NCBI GenBank assembly: GCA_016718875.1
Contig: JADKBL010000035.1
Location: 1 to 53,724 of the forward strand
Direction of reading: 5' to 3'
From: Bacteroidota bacterium
GTDB lineage: Bacteria; Bacteroidota; Bacteroidia; Bacteroidales; VadinHA17
Length of the DNA: 53,724 nt
Part shown: piece by piece, positions 17,332 to 25,962 of the stretch
How the letters are laid out: each line of letters begins with the position of its first letter
How positions within the stretch are numbered: position 1 is the stretch's first letter
Translations under genes and position numbers: made by a program
The notes under the pieces: model-generated
The model's database searches: none
Told to the model about the DNA's origin: nothing
Seen by the model: the letters and a program-made list of their open reading frames with translations, nothing else

Positions 17332-17631
17332 ATCAGATTCTATTTCTCTGGTTTATAGCAATAAAACACTTTCCGAAAGTATGCAGATTGATCAAGTAAC
17401 TTATAAGTAAAAGGACTTAATATTAATATGTATATCAAGTGATTTTTAAATAGGTCTTATTCAGTGGTACTGATATAACATCCACTGATTCCTTTTAATG
17501 CCTTTTATCGATAATTACCGTAAAATAAAGATTTCAACTTACTCTGTTAAAATTGGTTAAATGTCAATGCTTCAGATAATAGCAATCACTTTTTAATTAA
17601 CTTGCACCACTTGAAATATGATTAAACAGGC
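17332..17631. other. Divergent intergenic region, nothing clear
   Basis: This 300-bp AT-rich gap lies between the divergently transcribed permease and dipeptidase genes and must hold both promoters. I found no convincing TAnnTTTG box with a matching upstream element, no hairpin terminator and no small open frame with family features. Confidence 0.4.
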
Positions 17632-18840
17632 ATGCTTATCAGGAATTTTTCATTATTGGCTCTATTGATCTTTACCGCCTGCGGAACCAGGGAGGAACAA
17701 CTCACCCGCAAAGCAGATAAGATTCATGAATCAATACTTACCGTTGATACTCACTGCGATACTCCGATGGATTTCAGAGATCCTGAATTCGATATGGGAG
17801 TAAGGCATGAAGATGGATGTGTTGACTTTCCCAGGATGAAAGAGGGTGGACTTCATTCAGAATTCTTTGCTGTCTTTACAGGTCAGGGACCACGAAACGA
17901 TTCTGCATTTGCCAAAGTGCATAATGATGCTCTTTTAATATTCAATGCCATTCATAAGAATGTTGAGAAAAATTCTGATGTTGCTGAACTTGTTTATTCT
18001 GCTGATGATGCATACCGGACATGGAAAAACGGTAAGATCGCAGCCTTCATAGGTGTTGAGAACGGATACCCGATTGGGCTTGACATCACTAAGATAAAGC
18101 AGTATTATGATCTGGGAGCAAGATATATTACTCTTTGTCATTCAAGGAATAATGATATCTGCGATTCTTCCAACGATCCGGCTGGTCCCGAAAGTAACGG
18201 ACTTTCTGATTTTGGTAGGCAGGTAGTTAAGGAGATGAACAGTCTTGGGATGATGGTGGATGTATCTCATATGTCAGACAAATCTTTTTTTGATGTAATG
18301 GATATTTCCAAAGCTCCTGTGATTGCATCGCATTCATCATCGAGGGCTCTATGCTGCAATCCGCGTAATCTCACTGATGACATGCTTCTTGCTCTGAAGG
18401 CAAACGGAGGTGTTATTCAGATATGCATACTGAGCGCTTACCTGAAAACAATGGAGCCGAATCCGGAAATGGAAACAAAGCTCAATGAACTAAGGGTTAA
18501 GTATGGTGACTACGATACAATTTCGAGTGAGGTACGCAAAAACCAGATGAGAGAGGAATTCCGTGGTATCAGGAAGAAATATGAGAAGCTTGCTACAGTC
18601 AGCGATATCGTTGATCATATTGATCATGTTGTTCAGGTTATAGGTATCGATTATGTTGGTATAGGAACCGACTTCGACGGTGGAGGAGGAGTTGACGGAT
18701 GTAAAAATGCTGCTGAGGTAAAAAATATTACAATTGAATTGCTTAGAAGAGGTTACTCGAAGAAAGAGATAGAGAAAATATGGAGTGGCAACATAATGAG
18801 GGTTTTAAGGCAGGTTGAAAAAGCCGCTGAAAAGGCATAA
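17632..18840 (+). CDS. Membrane dipeptidase (peptidase M19) lipoprotein
   Basis: The protein is 402 residues. The start gives a lipoprotein signal with lipobox FTAC. The M19 (renal dipeptidase) zinc-site motifs are in order: VDTHCDTPMDF (two metal ligands), the bridging glutamate in FIGVENGYPIG, VDVSHMSDKSF, ASHSSSRALC and the aspartate in GIGTDFDGG. M19 enzymes cleave dipeptides, including those with a D-residue, on the periplasmic or outer face. Compared with short members it has an insertion of about 50 charged residues (about 280-335). It is transcribed alone, with a strong terminator at 18901. The role is probably peptide scavenging. Confidence 0.9.
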   Translation: MLIRNFSLLALLIFTACGTREEQLTRKADKIHESILTVDTHCDTPMDFRDPEFDMGVRHEDGCVDFPRMKEGGLHSEFFAVFTGQGPRNDSAFAKVHNDALLIFNAIHKNVEKNSDVAELVYSADDAYRTWKNGKIAAFIGVENGYPIGLDITKIKQYYDLGARYITLCHSRNNDICDSSNDPAGPESNGLSDFGRQVVKEMNSLGMMVDVSHMSDKSFFDVMDISKAPVIASHSSSRALCCNPRNLTDDMLLALKANGGVIQICILSAYLKTMEPNPEMETKLNELRVKYGDYDTISSEVRKNQMREEFRGIRKKYEKLATVSDIVDHIDHVVQVIGIDYVGIGTDFDGGGGVDGCKNAAEVKNITIELLRRGYSKKEIEKIWSGNIMRVLRQVEKAAEKA

Positions 18841-18900
18841 ATGTTGCAATTCTGATAATTAAGAGTCAATAATTAGAGTTAGATTCGGTTTTACTACCTG

Positions 18901-18933
18901 AAAGGGATGTTTTTAGAGAGCATCCCTTTTTTT
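18901..18933 (+). terminator. Rho-independent terminator after the dipeptidase gene
   Basis: AAAGGGATG (18901-18909) pairs with CATCCCTTT (18921-18929), with TTTTTAGAGAG as the loop, and a run of T follows to 18933. With A residues on the left arm it may also work for the minus-strand VOC gene that converges from the right. Confidence 0.85.
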
Positions 18934-19060
18934 AAACCACAGAGATCACAAAGGAAAGGCACAGAGACCACAAAGAAATAATAGTCAAGGATTTTACCTT
19001 TGTGCACTTTGTGATCCCGATAGCTATCGGGACTCTGTGTCCTCTGTGTTAAAAAAAGGA
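18934..19060. repeat. CACAGAG/CACAAAG inverted repeat carrying an 18-bp palindrome
   Basis: The left part holds AACCACAGAGATCACAAAGG and a second CACAGAGACCACAAAG unit (to about 18977). The right part (18997-19056) is roughly its reverse complement, with CTTTGTGCACTTTGTGAT and CTCTGTGTCCTCTGTGTTAA. The perfect palindrome TCCCGATAGCTATCGGGA at 19015-19032 interrupts the right part exactly between the complements of CACAGAG and TCACAAAG. Confidence 0.7.
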
Positions 19061-19088
19061 CTTACCTGAAATCTCTTAAATAGTAAGT

Positions 19089-20162
19089 TTAGATTTTTAC
19101 TCTTGAGAACTTCAAAGTACTGAGCATCCAGTTTGGTAGAGCCTTGTGGGGATCCCTTTTTCGCAGGTCGAGGTAGATGCCAAGCTTTTTCAGCATAGGT
19201 ATTTTATGAGTCTCAACGAATTCGATCAGTGTGCCGTCGGGATCTTCAATATATGAGAAATGTCCTGCCGCTTCACCCATATCAAAAACACTGCCTTCGT
19301 GGCTTTTCTTACTGTCAACTGTAAATGGAAATCCTTTGGCTTCACAAAAGCTCTTGAGTTCATCCATACCTCTCATGTCGTAGCAGAGATGAATGAATCC
19401 CGGGTCGCCCCAGAACCTGCCTTCAAAGATCTTTTTGCCAGGTACCGCTGTGCTTATTAGTTCAATTTCACTGTTTCCCAGTACTTTACTGAATGGTCCT
19501 GCAAACGGGATCGATCTTCTCAGTAATACTCTCCTGCATTCCGAATCACCGCCGGGAAGTCCTGACAGATCAGAAAACACTCCGGTTTTGTCATAAACTA
19601 CAGTATCATAACCAAGGATGTCGGAATATAGAACTCTCGATTTTTCAATGTCTGTTACACCAATAACAGCACCATAGGAACCACCGGTCATTTTTTTCTC
19701 ATCCATGAACCAGTCGGTTGCCTCAACAATCTGGAAAATGTTTCCATAGAGGTCTTTCATAAAGAATGTCTTTTTTCCTGATGGATCCGCAGTTACATCT
19801 GCCGGCACAGTAATACCTTTTTGTCTGAATGCAGCAAGGGTATTCTGACTATCCTTTGTTTTCATCTTGCAAGCAAGTATACCTAAGTCGCCAATCCTGA
19901 CAGGCTCTTTTTTTACAACCGGCTCTCTTCCCTTGTACTGCCAGATCTCGAATCCGCCACCGCTTTGAAGGTTGAGGGCAAGAACAGCATGCCTGCTTCT
20001 TGGCTGACCTCCTGTATAGGGCAGCATAAGCTTTGCTTCAGCCTCTTCTTCAAAAACCCTGCAATCCATCCCGAAGTGTCTGTTGTACCAGTCCCAGGCT
20101 TCCTTAACATTAAGAACTCCGATTCCCATCTGCTGAATACCGCTTATTACATATCCTTTCAT
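19089..20162 (-). CDS. Two-domain VOC (glyoxalase/dioxygenase fold) protein
   Basis: The protein is 357 residues with two vicinal-oxygen-chelate domains. The first covers residues about 5-145 (GIQQMGIGVLNVKEAWDWYN to the acid ligand in DLYGNIFQIVEAT). The second covers about 160-320 (AVIGVTDIEKSRVLYSDILG, a histidine in PGFIHLCYDMRG and the glutamate in EDPDGTLIEFVET). VOC proteins bind one metal and act as isomerases, lyases or dioxygenases; the motifs do not tell which. It is the last gene of the minus-strand series after the SDR gene, and an inverted repeat at 20191-20254 lies between them. No signal peptide is present, so it is cytoplasmic. Confidence 0.78.
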   Translation of the reverse strand: MKGYVISGIQQMGIGVLNVKEAWDWYNRHFGMDCRVFEEEAEAKLMLPYTGGQPRSRHAVLALNLQSGGGFEIWQYKGREPVVKKEPVRIGDLGILACKMKTKDSQNTLAAFRQKGITVPADVTADPSGKKTFFMKDLYGNIFQIVEATDWFMDEKKMTGGSYGAVIGVTDIEKSRVLYSDILGYDTVVYDKTGVFSDLSGLPGGDSECRRVLLRRSIPFAGPFSKVLGNSEIELISTAVPGKKIFEGRFWGDPGFIHLCYDMRGMDELKSFCEAKGFPFTVDSKKSHEGSVFDMGEAAGHFSYIEDPDGTLIEFVETHKIPMLKKLGIYLDLRKRDPHKALPNWMLSTLKFSRVKI

Positions 20163-20190
20163 ATTCCTTTATTATTAGCCATTTATTTTT

Positions 20191-20254
20191 TCTCGCTAAG
20201 GCGCAGAGACGCCAAGATTTATTAATTGCTTTGCGACTTTGCGTCTTTGCGAGA
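20191..20254. repeat. CGCAAAG-type inverted repeat
   Basis: The 22-bp arm starting TCTCGCTAAGGCGCAGAGAC (20191-20212) pairs with 20233-20254 (GCGACTTTGCGTCTTTGCGA plus GA) with only four mismatches and a 20-base loop. It is the clearest copy of this family in the window. It has no T tail on either side. Confidence 0.75.
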
Positions 20255-20256
20255 TT

Positions 20257-21063
20257 TTAAGTTGATTTAATCTTATCTGCGATTCTGAAAAACAGCCATG
20301 GCATGTACCTCCTGATATGGAGCATAATAAGCTCACTGCTGCCAACAAGTATCTCCCTTTTGTTCCTTTTTATGCCTCTTATTATCTGATCAGCAGCTTT
20401 TTCCGGAGTTATGCCTTTAGCCTGTCCTTCATCAAGCTTTCCATGTTCTTTGCCTTCAGAGGTTAGGGCATGCATGGAGATTGCTGTTCTGACTCTTCCC
20501 GGAATAATAACAGACCCTCTTATATTATTCGCTTTATTTTCAAGGTAGAGTGTTTCAATGAATCCATGAAGCGCCTGTTTTGATGCAGAATAGGTTGACC
20601 GTAACGGAAAACCGAAGCGACCCGAGATGCTGCTTGTAGCAAGTACATGGCCTGACTTCTGTTTTATCATATAAGGCAGTATTGCCTTTGTAAGAGCCAC
20701 AGTACCGAAATAATTGATCTCAAATATCCTGCGGTCGAGCCAGAGAGGTGTTTCATCAATTCTTGCCCGCTGGCTTATGCCACCTATATTTATAAGGTAA
20801 TCTATCTTCCCGAACAGGCTTATCTGCTTATTAACTATCTCCTCTATGCCTGAAGTATCTGAAAGATCAAACGGGACACAATGAATGTTATCAGAATTTG
20901 GATTGCACTCACTCTTTACCCTTTCGAGTCCGGCCGGATCATTGGAAGATGCAATTACTACAGCACCTCCGGCTGCAAATTTTCTGACAAGGGCTTCGCC
21001 TATGCCGGATGAACCTCCGGTAATCCAGGCTATTTTCCCTTCAAATGTTTTGTCATTAGCCAT
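20257..21063 (-). CDS. Short-chain dehydrogenase/reductase
   Basis: The protein is 268 residues. The Rossmann cofactor site is TGGSSGIG (residues about 14-21), NIGG takes the place of the usual NNAG, the catalytic serine is in ATSSISGRFG, and the pair STYSASK provides Tyr and Lys. The protein ends with a basic, hydrophobic tail (LIMLHIRRYMPWLFFRIADK), which is common in membrane-associated SDRs of the YqjQ/DHRS7B type that act on lipids. Its start overlaps the end of the acyltransferase gene by 8 bp, which suggests coupled translation. A lipid-related role is therefore inferred from context; the substrate is unknown. Confidence 0.85.
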   Translation of the reverse strand: MANDKTFEGKIAWITGGSSGIGEALVRKFAAGGAVVIASSNDPAGLERVKSECNPNSDNIHCVPFDLSDTSGIEEIVNKQISLFGKIDYLINIGGISQRARIDETPLWLDRRIFEINYFGTVALTKAILPYMIKQKSGHVLATSSISGRFGFPLRSTYSASKQALHGFIETLYLENKANNIRGSVIIPGRVRTAISMHALTSEGKEHGKLDEGQAKGITPEKAADQIIRGIKRNKREILVGSSELIMLHIRRYMPWLFFRIADKIKST

Positions 21064-22393
21064 TCTGAAGTCCTGTAACTAAATTGTTTACTTCCCTGTA
21101 CTCGTTTGAAAGTGTTTCAAATTCCTGGTTCATCAGCGATTTGTATTTTCTGATCCTTAGTCCACCCCTGATTCTTTTATACAAAAGGTAATAATTCCAT
21201 GCAAAGAGTCCTGTAATCGGAAGGGAGATGAAGAATATCAATCCAATCCACCAGGCGGAAAAAAAGATGAATGAAAGTATAAGGAAGAGCGGCAAAAGCA
21301 AAATGGCAAGAATTAATGATAGTGCATATCTAACTGATGATACAAACTGAGGATCCTTAATACTGCGCGTCTGCCAGAGAGGTAAGCCAAGAAATATCGC
21401 ATTAAAAATATTACCGAAAAGAAAAACAGGAAATGTCAGAAAAATAAATGCAAATCCGGCCAACAGCCAGGGGAGAGGATGTCTGTTTTTTTCCAGCAGA
21501 CGATAGTCTATATGGAGATTTTTAGCTTTCTCCTTAATACTTAGGCTCAGCGAGCATATCTTTTTGTAAATGTGATTATCAGATGTTTTAAGTTGGTTTA
21601 GTTTTTCGATGAGAGATCTGTCCCTGAATATTTTAGGGTTTTTAATATCATCGCTGTATTTCCCGTTTATAATGCTTCTGAGTTCATCAATTGCTTCGTA
21701 GTCCTCTTCAGAATCGATATGGACCATTACTTTTTTTATACCGTCAGAAAGCCTGTTTTTCAGTTCCACCAGGGCCCTGTCCGGATTATTTTTATAGAGT
21801 TCATGAAATTCCGAAACTTCGATTGGTTTTCCATATACAACTGTAAGTACCTGTCTGTACCTGATGTAATGTGAATAATCCACTCCTACAGGTATTAATT
21901 TGATATTGAGTTTATTTCCTGTTGCTTCATCAGACTGGAATGCTACCCTGCATATCCCTTTTTTTAACTGTCGCAACCTTCTGAATCCTTCATGATTCCC
22001 TTCAGGAAGAATTACAAGTCCGTTTTTATTCCTGATTACATCAATGGTTTTGGAAAAAATCTCATCATTTCCCTTCAGGCTGCTGTATCCATCCCTTATC
22101 CTGTACACCGGAAGTATCTTAAGGAAATAGAGTATGGATGCTAAAATCTTTTTCTTAAAAATGTCCGCTCTGGCCAGAAAGACATTGTGTCCGCTGTTTG
22201 TAAAAAGCACTGCCAGTGCATCCATGAGTGCATTCTGATGATTTGGGGCAAATATGAGATGGTGGTCAGGATTTATATTCTCCTTCCCGATTACTATTAC
22301 TTTTCTATAAAAGACATTATTATGCCATAGTCCTGCAACAAAATTAAGCAGAGCATATCCCGGTGAATACTTTTCAATATCTTGTTTACCCAT
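21056..22393 (-). CDS. PlsC-like 1-acyl-glycerol-phosphate acyltransferase
   Basis: The protein is 445 residues. The acyltransferase block begins with APNHQNALMDALAV (the family motif NHxxxxD) at residues about 50-63, followed by the glycerophosphate-site pattern LPEGNHEG at about 134. Two or three membrane helices follow near residues 310-420 (PWLLAGFAFIFLTFPVFLFG and LILAILLLPLFLILSFIFF). The long C-terminal half is longer than bacterial PlsC (about 240 residues) and resembles the Bacteroidota two-part form. The enzyme would acylate lysophosphatidate or a related lipid at the inner membrane. The SDR gene overlaps its stop. Confidence 0.83.
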   Translation of the reverse strand: MGKQDIEKYSPGYALLNFVAGLWHNNVFYRKVIVIGKENINPDHHLIFAPNHQNALMDALAVLFTNSGHNVFLARADIFKKKILASILYFLKILPVYRIRDGYSSLKGNDEIFSKTIDVIRNKNGLVILPEGNHEGFRRLRQLKKGICRVAFQSDEATGNKLNIKLIPVGVDYSHYIRYRQVLTVVYGKPIEVSEFHELYKNNPDRALVELKNRLSDGIKKVMVHIDSEEDYEAIDELRSIINGKYSDDIKNPKIFRDRSLIEKLNQLKTSDNHIYKKICSLSLSIKEKAKNLHIDYRLLEKNRHPLPWLLAGFAFIFLTFPVFLFGNIFNAIFLGLPLWQTRSIKDPQFVSSVRYALSLILAILLLPLFLILSFIFFSAWWIGLIFFISLPITGLFAWNYYLLYKRIRGGLRIRKYKSLMNQEFETLSNEYREVNNLVTGLQNG

Positions 22394-22560
22394 CTGTTAA
22401 TAAAAGCTATTCTTCTTTACATGGAGTCCCCGGCATCATGGTTTGAAAGATCAGGGGGCTGTTTCCTGACCGCAAGTTAGAAAAAATGAAATCCCAATGT
22501 TGAATTAAAGGGCCACTTTAATAACTCAGACCTGAATAATAAGTCTTTATACTACCCTTG

Positions 22561-22956
22561 TTAAACGAAGTTTGAATCGTCCTGAAGCCTGTCGATAAGT
22601 CTTCTCTCTTTTTTGGTAGGGCGGCCGGTGCCTTTATCTCTGTGAAAAGTTCCTCCTGCATGACGGTAATCAAGTTTAAGCTTTTCCTCCTCCGGGGTTA
22701 TATCTTCCATAAACTGGCTTACAAGCTTTGCTGATACCCTGTTCTCAATTGGTTCAATAACCCTGAAGGTGTAATTTACCGGTGGTTTCTTTACTATGAT
22801 TGTTTCTCCCTTTGTAACTGTTCTTGATGGTTTTACCTGGATGTCATTGATGATGATTCTGCCTTTCCGGCATTCATCGGATGCAATGCTTCTGGTCTTG
22901 TATAATCTTACAGACCAGAGATATTTATCTATCCTGATGTCTTTATTTTCTGTCAT
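22561..22956 (-). CDS. hslR: S4-domain RNA-binding protein, Hsp15-like
   Basis: The protein is 131 residues. An S4 domain spans about residues 7-65 (IRIDKYLWSVRLYKTRSIAS and GRIIINDIQVKPSRTV). A basic tail (FHRDKGTGRPTKKERR) follows, as in Hsp15, which binds stalled 50S subunits and recycles them. The gene overlaps the end of pth by 14 bp, a conserved arrangement in Bacteroidota, and together they serve rescue of peptidyl-tRNA from blocked ribosomes. Confidence 0.88.
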   Translation of the reverse strand: MTENKDIRIDKYLWSVRLYKTRSIASDECRKGRIIINDIQVKPSRTVTKGETIIVKKPPVNYTFRVIEPIENRVSAKLVSQFMEDITPEEEKLKLDYRHAGGTFHRDKGTGRPTKKERRLIDRLQDDSNFV

Positions 22957-23584
22957 CTGAACCGGATGCCGGAGTTTTTGCTTTATCAGTATCCTTTTTT
23001 TCTGTATCAGTTTTGACCTTGCCTTCTTTGTTGAATGCTGTCATTGTAAGTTCAAGACCTGCAAAAGCAAATGATTTTATCATATCAATGGCAATGGGAA
23101 TCCGCTCACCTATAATTTTTATCTCATCTGAAGTCCAGGTTCCAAGCACAAAATCAATCTGTGAGCCCTTACGGAATTCATTTCCAATACCGAATCTTAT
23201 TCTGGAATAATCATGTGTTCCCAGGGTAGCTGTAATGTGGGCAAGGCCATTATGACCACCGTCACTGCCTTTTGGTCTCATTCTTATGCTTCCAAGGGGA
23301 AGAGCAATATCATCAACAATTACAAGAATGTTCTCCAGAGGTATATTCTCTTTCTGCATCCAGTAGTTAACGGCATTGCCGCTAAGGTTCATAAAGGTAG
23401 AAGGTTTAAGGAGGATAAGATCACGGCCTTTGTATTTTGTATTTACAACTGCCCCGTAACGCTTATCCGTAAAAGAAATATTGGATGCCTGTGCCATGGC
23501 ATCCAATATTTTAAATCCAATGTTGTGCCGGGTATCTTTGTACCCATCACCTATATTTCCCAGGCCAGCTATCAGATATTTCAT
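22943..23584 (-). CDS. pth: Peptidyl-tRNA hydrolase
   Basis: The protein is 213 residues. It releases peptides from peptidyl-tRNA that leaves the ribosome early. The family signature is near the N-terminus (GLGNIGDGYKDTRHNIGF, with the catalytic histidine in RHN). LLKPSTFMNLSGNAV and the block GGHNGLAHITATLGTHDYSR are also present. GNI replaces the usual GNP. The last 25 residues are charged, low-complexity sequence (KVKTDTEKKDTDKAK) beyond the usual 190-residue end. It follows rplY by 30 bp and is coupled to hslR. Confidence 0.95.
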   Translation of the reverse strand: MKYLIAGLGNIGDGYKDTRHNIGFKILDAMAQASNISFTDKRYGAVVNTKYKGRDLILLKPSTFMNLSGNAVNYWMQKENIPLENILVIVDDIALPLGSIRMRPKGSDGGHNGLAHITATLGTHDYSRIRFGIGNEFRKGSQIDFVLGTWTSDEIKIIGERIPIAIDMIKSFAFAGLELTMTAFNKEGKVKTDTEKKDTDKAKTPASGSDDRK

Positions 23585-23614
23585 CGAGCCTGAATAAAAT
23601 TAAAAGTCAAAAAA

Positions 23615-24241
23615 TCAGCTCTTTTCAGGAGCAGGAGTTTCAGCAGTGGCAGCAGCTCCTTCAGCAGCTTCACCTTCTTCACCTTCTGCCTTAGCAGCAA
23701 CGCGTGAGGTGGCTATTGTAACAACAACTGCTTTTTTCATATCGAGGAATTCGATATTATCCAATGTCAGGTCACCAACTTTTACACTGTCATGTATCTT
23801 GAGGTCAGTTATATCAACAGGAATGAATTCAGGGAGAAATTTAGGCAGACCTTTTAATTTCACTGTCCTTTTCTTGATACTTAATTTACCGCCTGCTATT
23901 ACGCCTACTGAATCACCATGTACTGAAACAGGTACGGATATTACAACAGGTTTATCTTCAGAAATCTGAACAAAGTCAGCATGAATAATTCTGTCACTTA
24001 CCGGGTGGAACTGAATGTCCTGAAGAACTGTCTTGTATACTTTCCCGTCTAGGTTAAGGTCAACAAGATGTGCTTCATGTGTATAAATAAGGCCTTTAAA
24101 TGCAAGCTCCTGTGCCTGGAAATGAATATTGGTCTCTTTTCCGTATATTACACATGGTACGCCTTCTGCTTTTCTGATCTGTTTTGAACTCTTCTTCCCA
24201 AGCTCTTTTCTGATTGATCCTTTGATCTCAATTGTCTTCAT
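23615..24241 (-). CDS. rplY: Large-subunit ribosomal protein bL25 (CTC family)
   Basis: The protein is 208 residues, the long bL25/Ctc form. The N-terminal 5S-rRNA-binding domain covers residues 1-95 (SIRKELGKKSSKQIRKAEGV, then CVIYGK). The C-terminal TL5-like domain (about 96-185) includes VPVSVHGDSVGVIAGGKL. An Ala/Glu/Pro-rich tail follows (GEEGEAAEGAAATAE). The gene stands between prs and pth, the common order in Bacteroidota. Confidence 0.95.
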   Translation of the reverse strand: MKTIEIKGSIRKELGKKSSKQIRKAEGVPCVIYGKETNIHFQAQELAFKGLIYTHEAHLVDLNLDGKVYKTVLQDIQFHPVSDRIIHADFVQISEDKPVVISVPVSVHGDSVGVIAGGKLSIKKRTVKLKGLPKFLPEFIPVDITDLKIHDSVKVGDLTLDNIEFLDMKKAVVVTIATSRVAAKAEGEEGEAAEGAAATAETPAPEKS

Positions 24242-24336
24242 TTGTAGTTTAGTTATGTGCTACTCAATCCCGCGAACCGGGACCCCATCACACGTTTAAC
24301 ATTAAAAATTTGGACTGCAAATATATGACAAATGAA

Positions 24337-25275
24337 TCAGAATACAAAATTGGTGGAGATCGACTGATTTGTAGTCACTGCTTCGATTGTTTTGGCGAAT
24401 ATATCGGCAATTGAGAGTACTTTGATTTTTGGTGAGGCAATCAAAACAGGAACTGAATCGGAGACAACAAGCTCAACAATATGTGATTTGTTTATTCTCT
24501 CAACAGCATTTCCTGAAAGGATAGGGTGTGTTGTAAAAGCCCTGATGCTTGTGGCACCTCTTTCATTCATCATTTCTGCAGCGAGGCAAAGAGTACCGGC
24601 TGTATCAACCATATCATCGATGATAACAACATTTCTCCCTTCCACTTCACCTATTATTGACATCTCCTCAACAATATTGGGTTTTTTACGAAGCTTATAA
24701 CAAAGAACCATCTCCGACTGCAGGTGACGTGAGTAGGCATTTGCCCTCTTTGATCCGCCCATATCGGGAGCAGAAACACAAAGATTGCTAAGCTTTAGAT
24801 TCTCAATATAAGGTGCAAATATTGCTGACCCGAAAAGGTGGTCAACCGGAACATCAAAGAAACCCTGGATCTGGTCGGCATGAAGGTCCATTGTTATCAC
24901 CCTGTCGACACCTGCTGTGCTGAGCAGGTCAGCTGAGAGTTTGGATCCGATCGATACTCTGGGCCTGTCTTTCCTGTCCTGTCGGGCAAATCCATAGTAC
25001 GGTATAACTGCGATTACTTTATAAGCTGATGCTCTTTTTGCAGCATCTATCATAAGCAGCAGTTCTAAAAGATTATCGGCCGGGGGATTGGTTGACTGTA
25101 CGATAAACACCATGCAACCTCTTACTGATTCATCGTAACAGGGTTGAAATTCACCGTCGCTGAACTTTGTAACTGAGCTTTTACCCAGTTCAATACCCAG
25201 CTTGTCTGCGATCATCTGTGCCAGATGCTTTGATGATCTGCAGGCAAATAGTTTCATTGGCGCTTTTCCGAACAT
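24337..25275 (-). CDS. prs: Ribose-phosphate pyrophosphokinase
   Basis: The protein is 312 residues and makes PRPP from ribose 5-phosphate and ATP, the entry to nucleotide, histidine and NAD synthesis. Motifs are FSDGEFQPCYDESVRG, the flexible-loop region YYGFARQDRKDRPR, the metal-site histidine in MDLHADQIQGFF and the PRPP-binding loop VVIIDDMVDTAGT. Length is that of class I enzymes. It is followed by rplY after 95 bp. That gap contains a short G/C hairpin (TCCCG/CGGGA near 24270) without a T tail. Confidence 0.96.
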   Translation of the reverse strand: MFGKAPMKLFACRSSKHLAQMIADKLGIELGKSSVTKFSDGEFQPCYDESVRGCMVFIVQSTNPPADNLLELLLMIDAAKRASAYKVIAVIPYYGFARQDRKDRPRVSIGSKLSADLLSTAGVDRVITMDLHADQIQGFFDVPVDHLFGSAIFAPYIENLKLSNLCVSAPDMGGSKRANAYSRHLQSEMVLCYKLRKKPNIVEEMSIIGEVEGRNVVIIDDMVDTAGTLCLAAEMMNERGATSIRAFTTHPILSGNAVERINKSHIVELVVSDSVPVLIASPKIKVLSIADIFAKTIEAVTTNQSISTNFVF

Positions 25276-25332
25276 TTTCCTATAAATTAGCTGCTGATTA
25301 CTTAAGGATACACTGTCTGCAAAAATATAAAA

Positions 25333-25953
25333 TCAATGCCTATTTAAACTGTCATTTGAAAAATTGTTGATAGATTCTTGAATGAAAGTAAGAATCTCCT
25401 CTTTTCCTTTACCCTTTACTGATGATGATATGAAGGTTTGAGGCAGAGAATCCCAGGCTTCCAGCATCTCTTTGTCAAATGCTTCAATGGATTTTGTTAC
25501 AGCAATTTTAGTGATTTTATCACTTTTTGTAAATACCCTTACAAAAGGGATCTGATTCTGTCCCAGTAATTCCATGAAATTAAGATCGGATTTCTGAGGT
25601 TTAACCCTGACATCTATCAAAACAAACAGGCATACAAGGTTTTCCCTTTTCAGGATATAATTTTCAGTCGATTTTACCCACTTATCTCTCGTTGTTGCCG
25701 AAACTTTTGCATAACCATAGCCGGGAAGGTCAACCAGATACCAATCATCATTTATAATGAAGTAGTTCATTGTCCTTGTTTTGCCAGGCTGAACAGATAT
25801 TTTTGCAAGCCCTTTTTTGCCCGCAAGCATATTTATCAGAGATGACTTACCGACATTTGAGCGTCCGATAAATGCAAACTCCGGTTTTGACGTAACCGGA
25901 CATTCCTTAAGTGATGGACAGCTTTTTACAAAGTCAGCCGAGCGGATAATCAT
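25333..25953 (-). CDS. engB: Ribosome-biogenesis GTPase EngB (YsxC/YihA)
   Basis: The protein is 206 residues. The GTPase motifs are G1 GRSNVGKSSLI, G3 DLPGYGYA and G4 TKSDK, with the family marker KTRTMNYF between G1 and G3. EngB assists assembly of the large ribosomal subunit. It starts 9 bp after the lipoprotein gene ends and lies before prs, so it is probably in the same transcript. Confidence 0.95.
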   Translation of the reverse strand: MIIRSADFVKSCPSLKECPVTSKPEFAFIGRSNVGKSSLINMLAGKKGLAKISVQPGKTRTMNYFIINDDWYLVDLPGYGYAKVSATTRDKWVKSTENYILKRENLVCLFVLIDVRVKPQKSDLNFMELLGQNQIPFVRVFTKSDKITKIAVTKSIEAFDKEMLEAWDSLPQTFISSSVKGKGKEEILTFIQESINNFSNDSLNRH

Positions 25954-25962
25954 AATCCAGTA

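Noticed and set aside
23213..23593. Plus-strand open frame of 126 codons
   Set aside because: It is a shadow of pth, which has the full set of family motifs.
24242..24336. Possible tRNA-like end (GGTTCG with a G/C hairpin) on the minus strand between prs and rplY
   Set aside because: No acceptor, D or anticodon stem can be folded around it.
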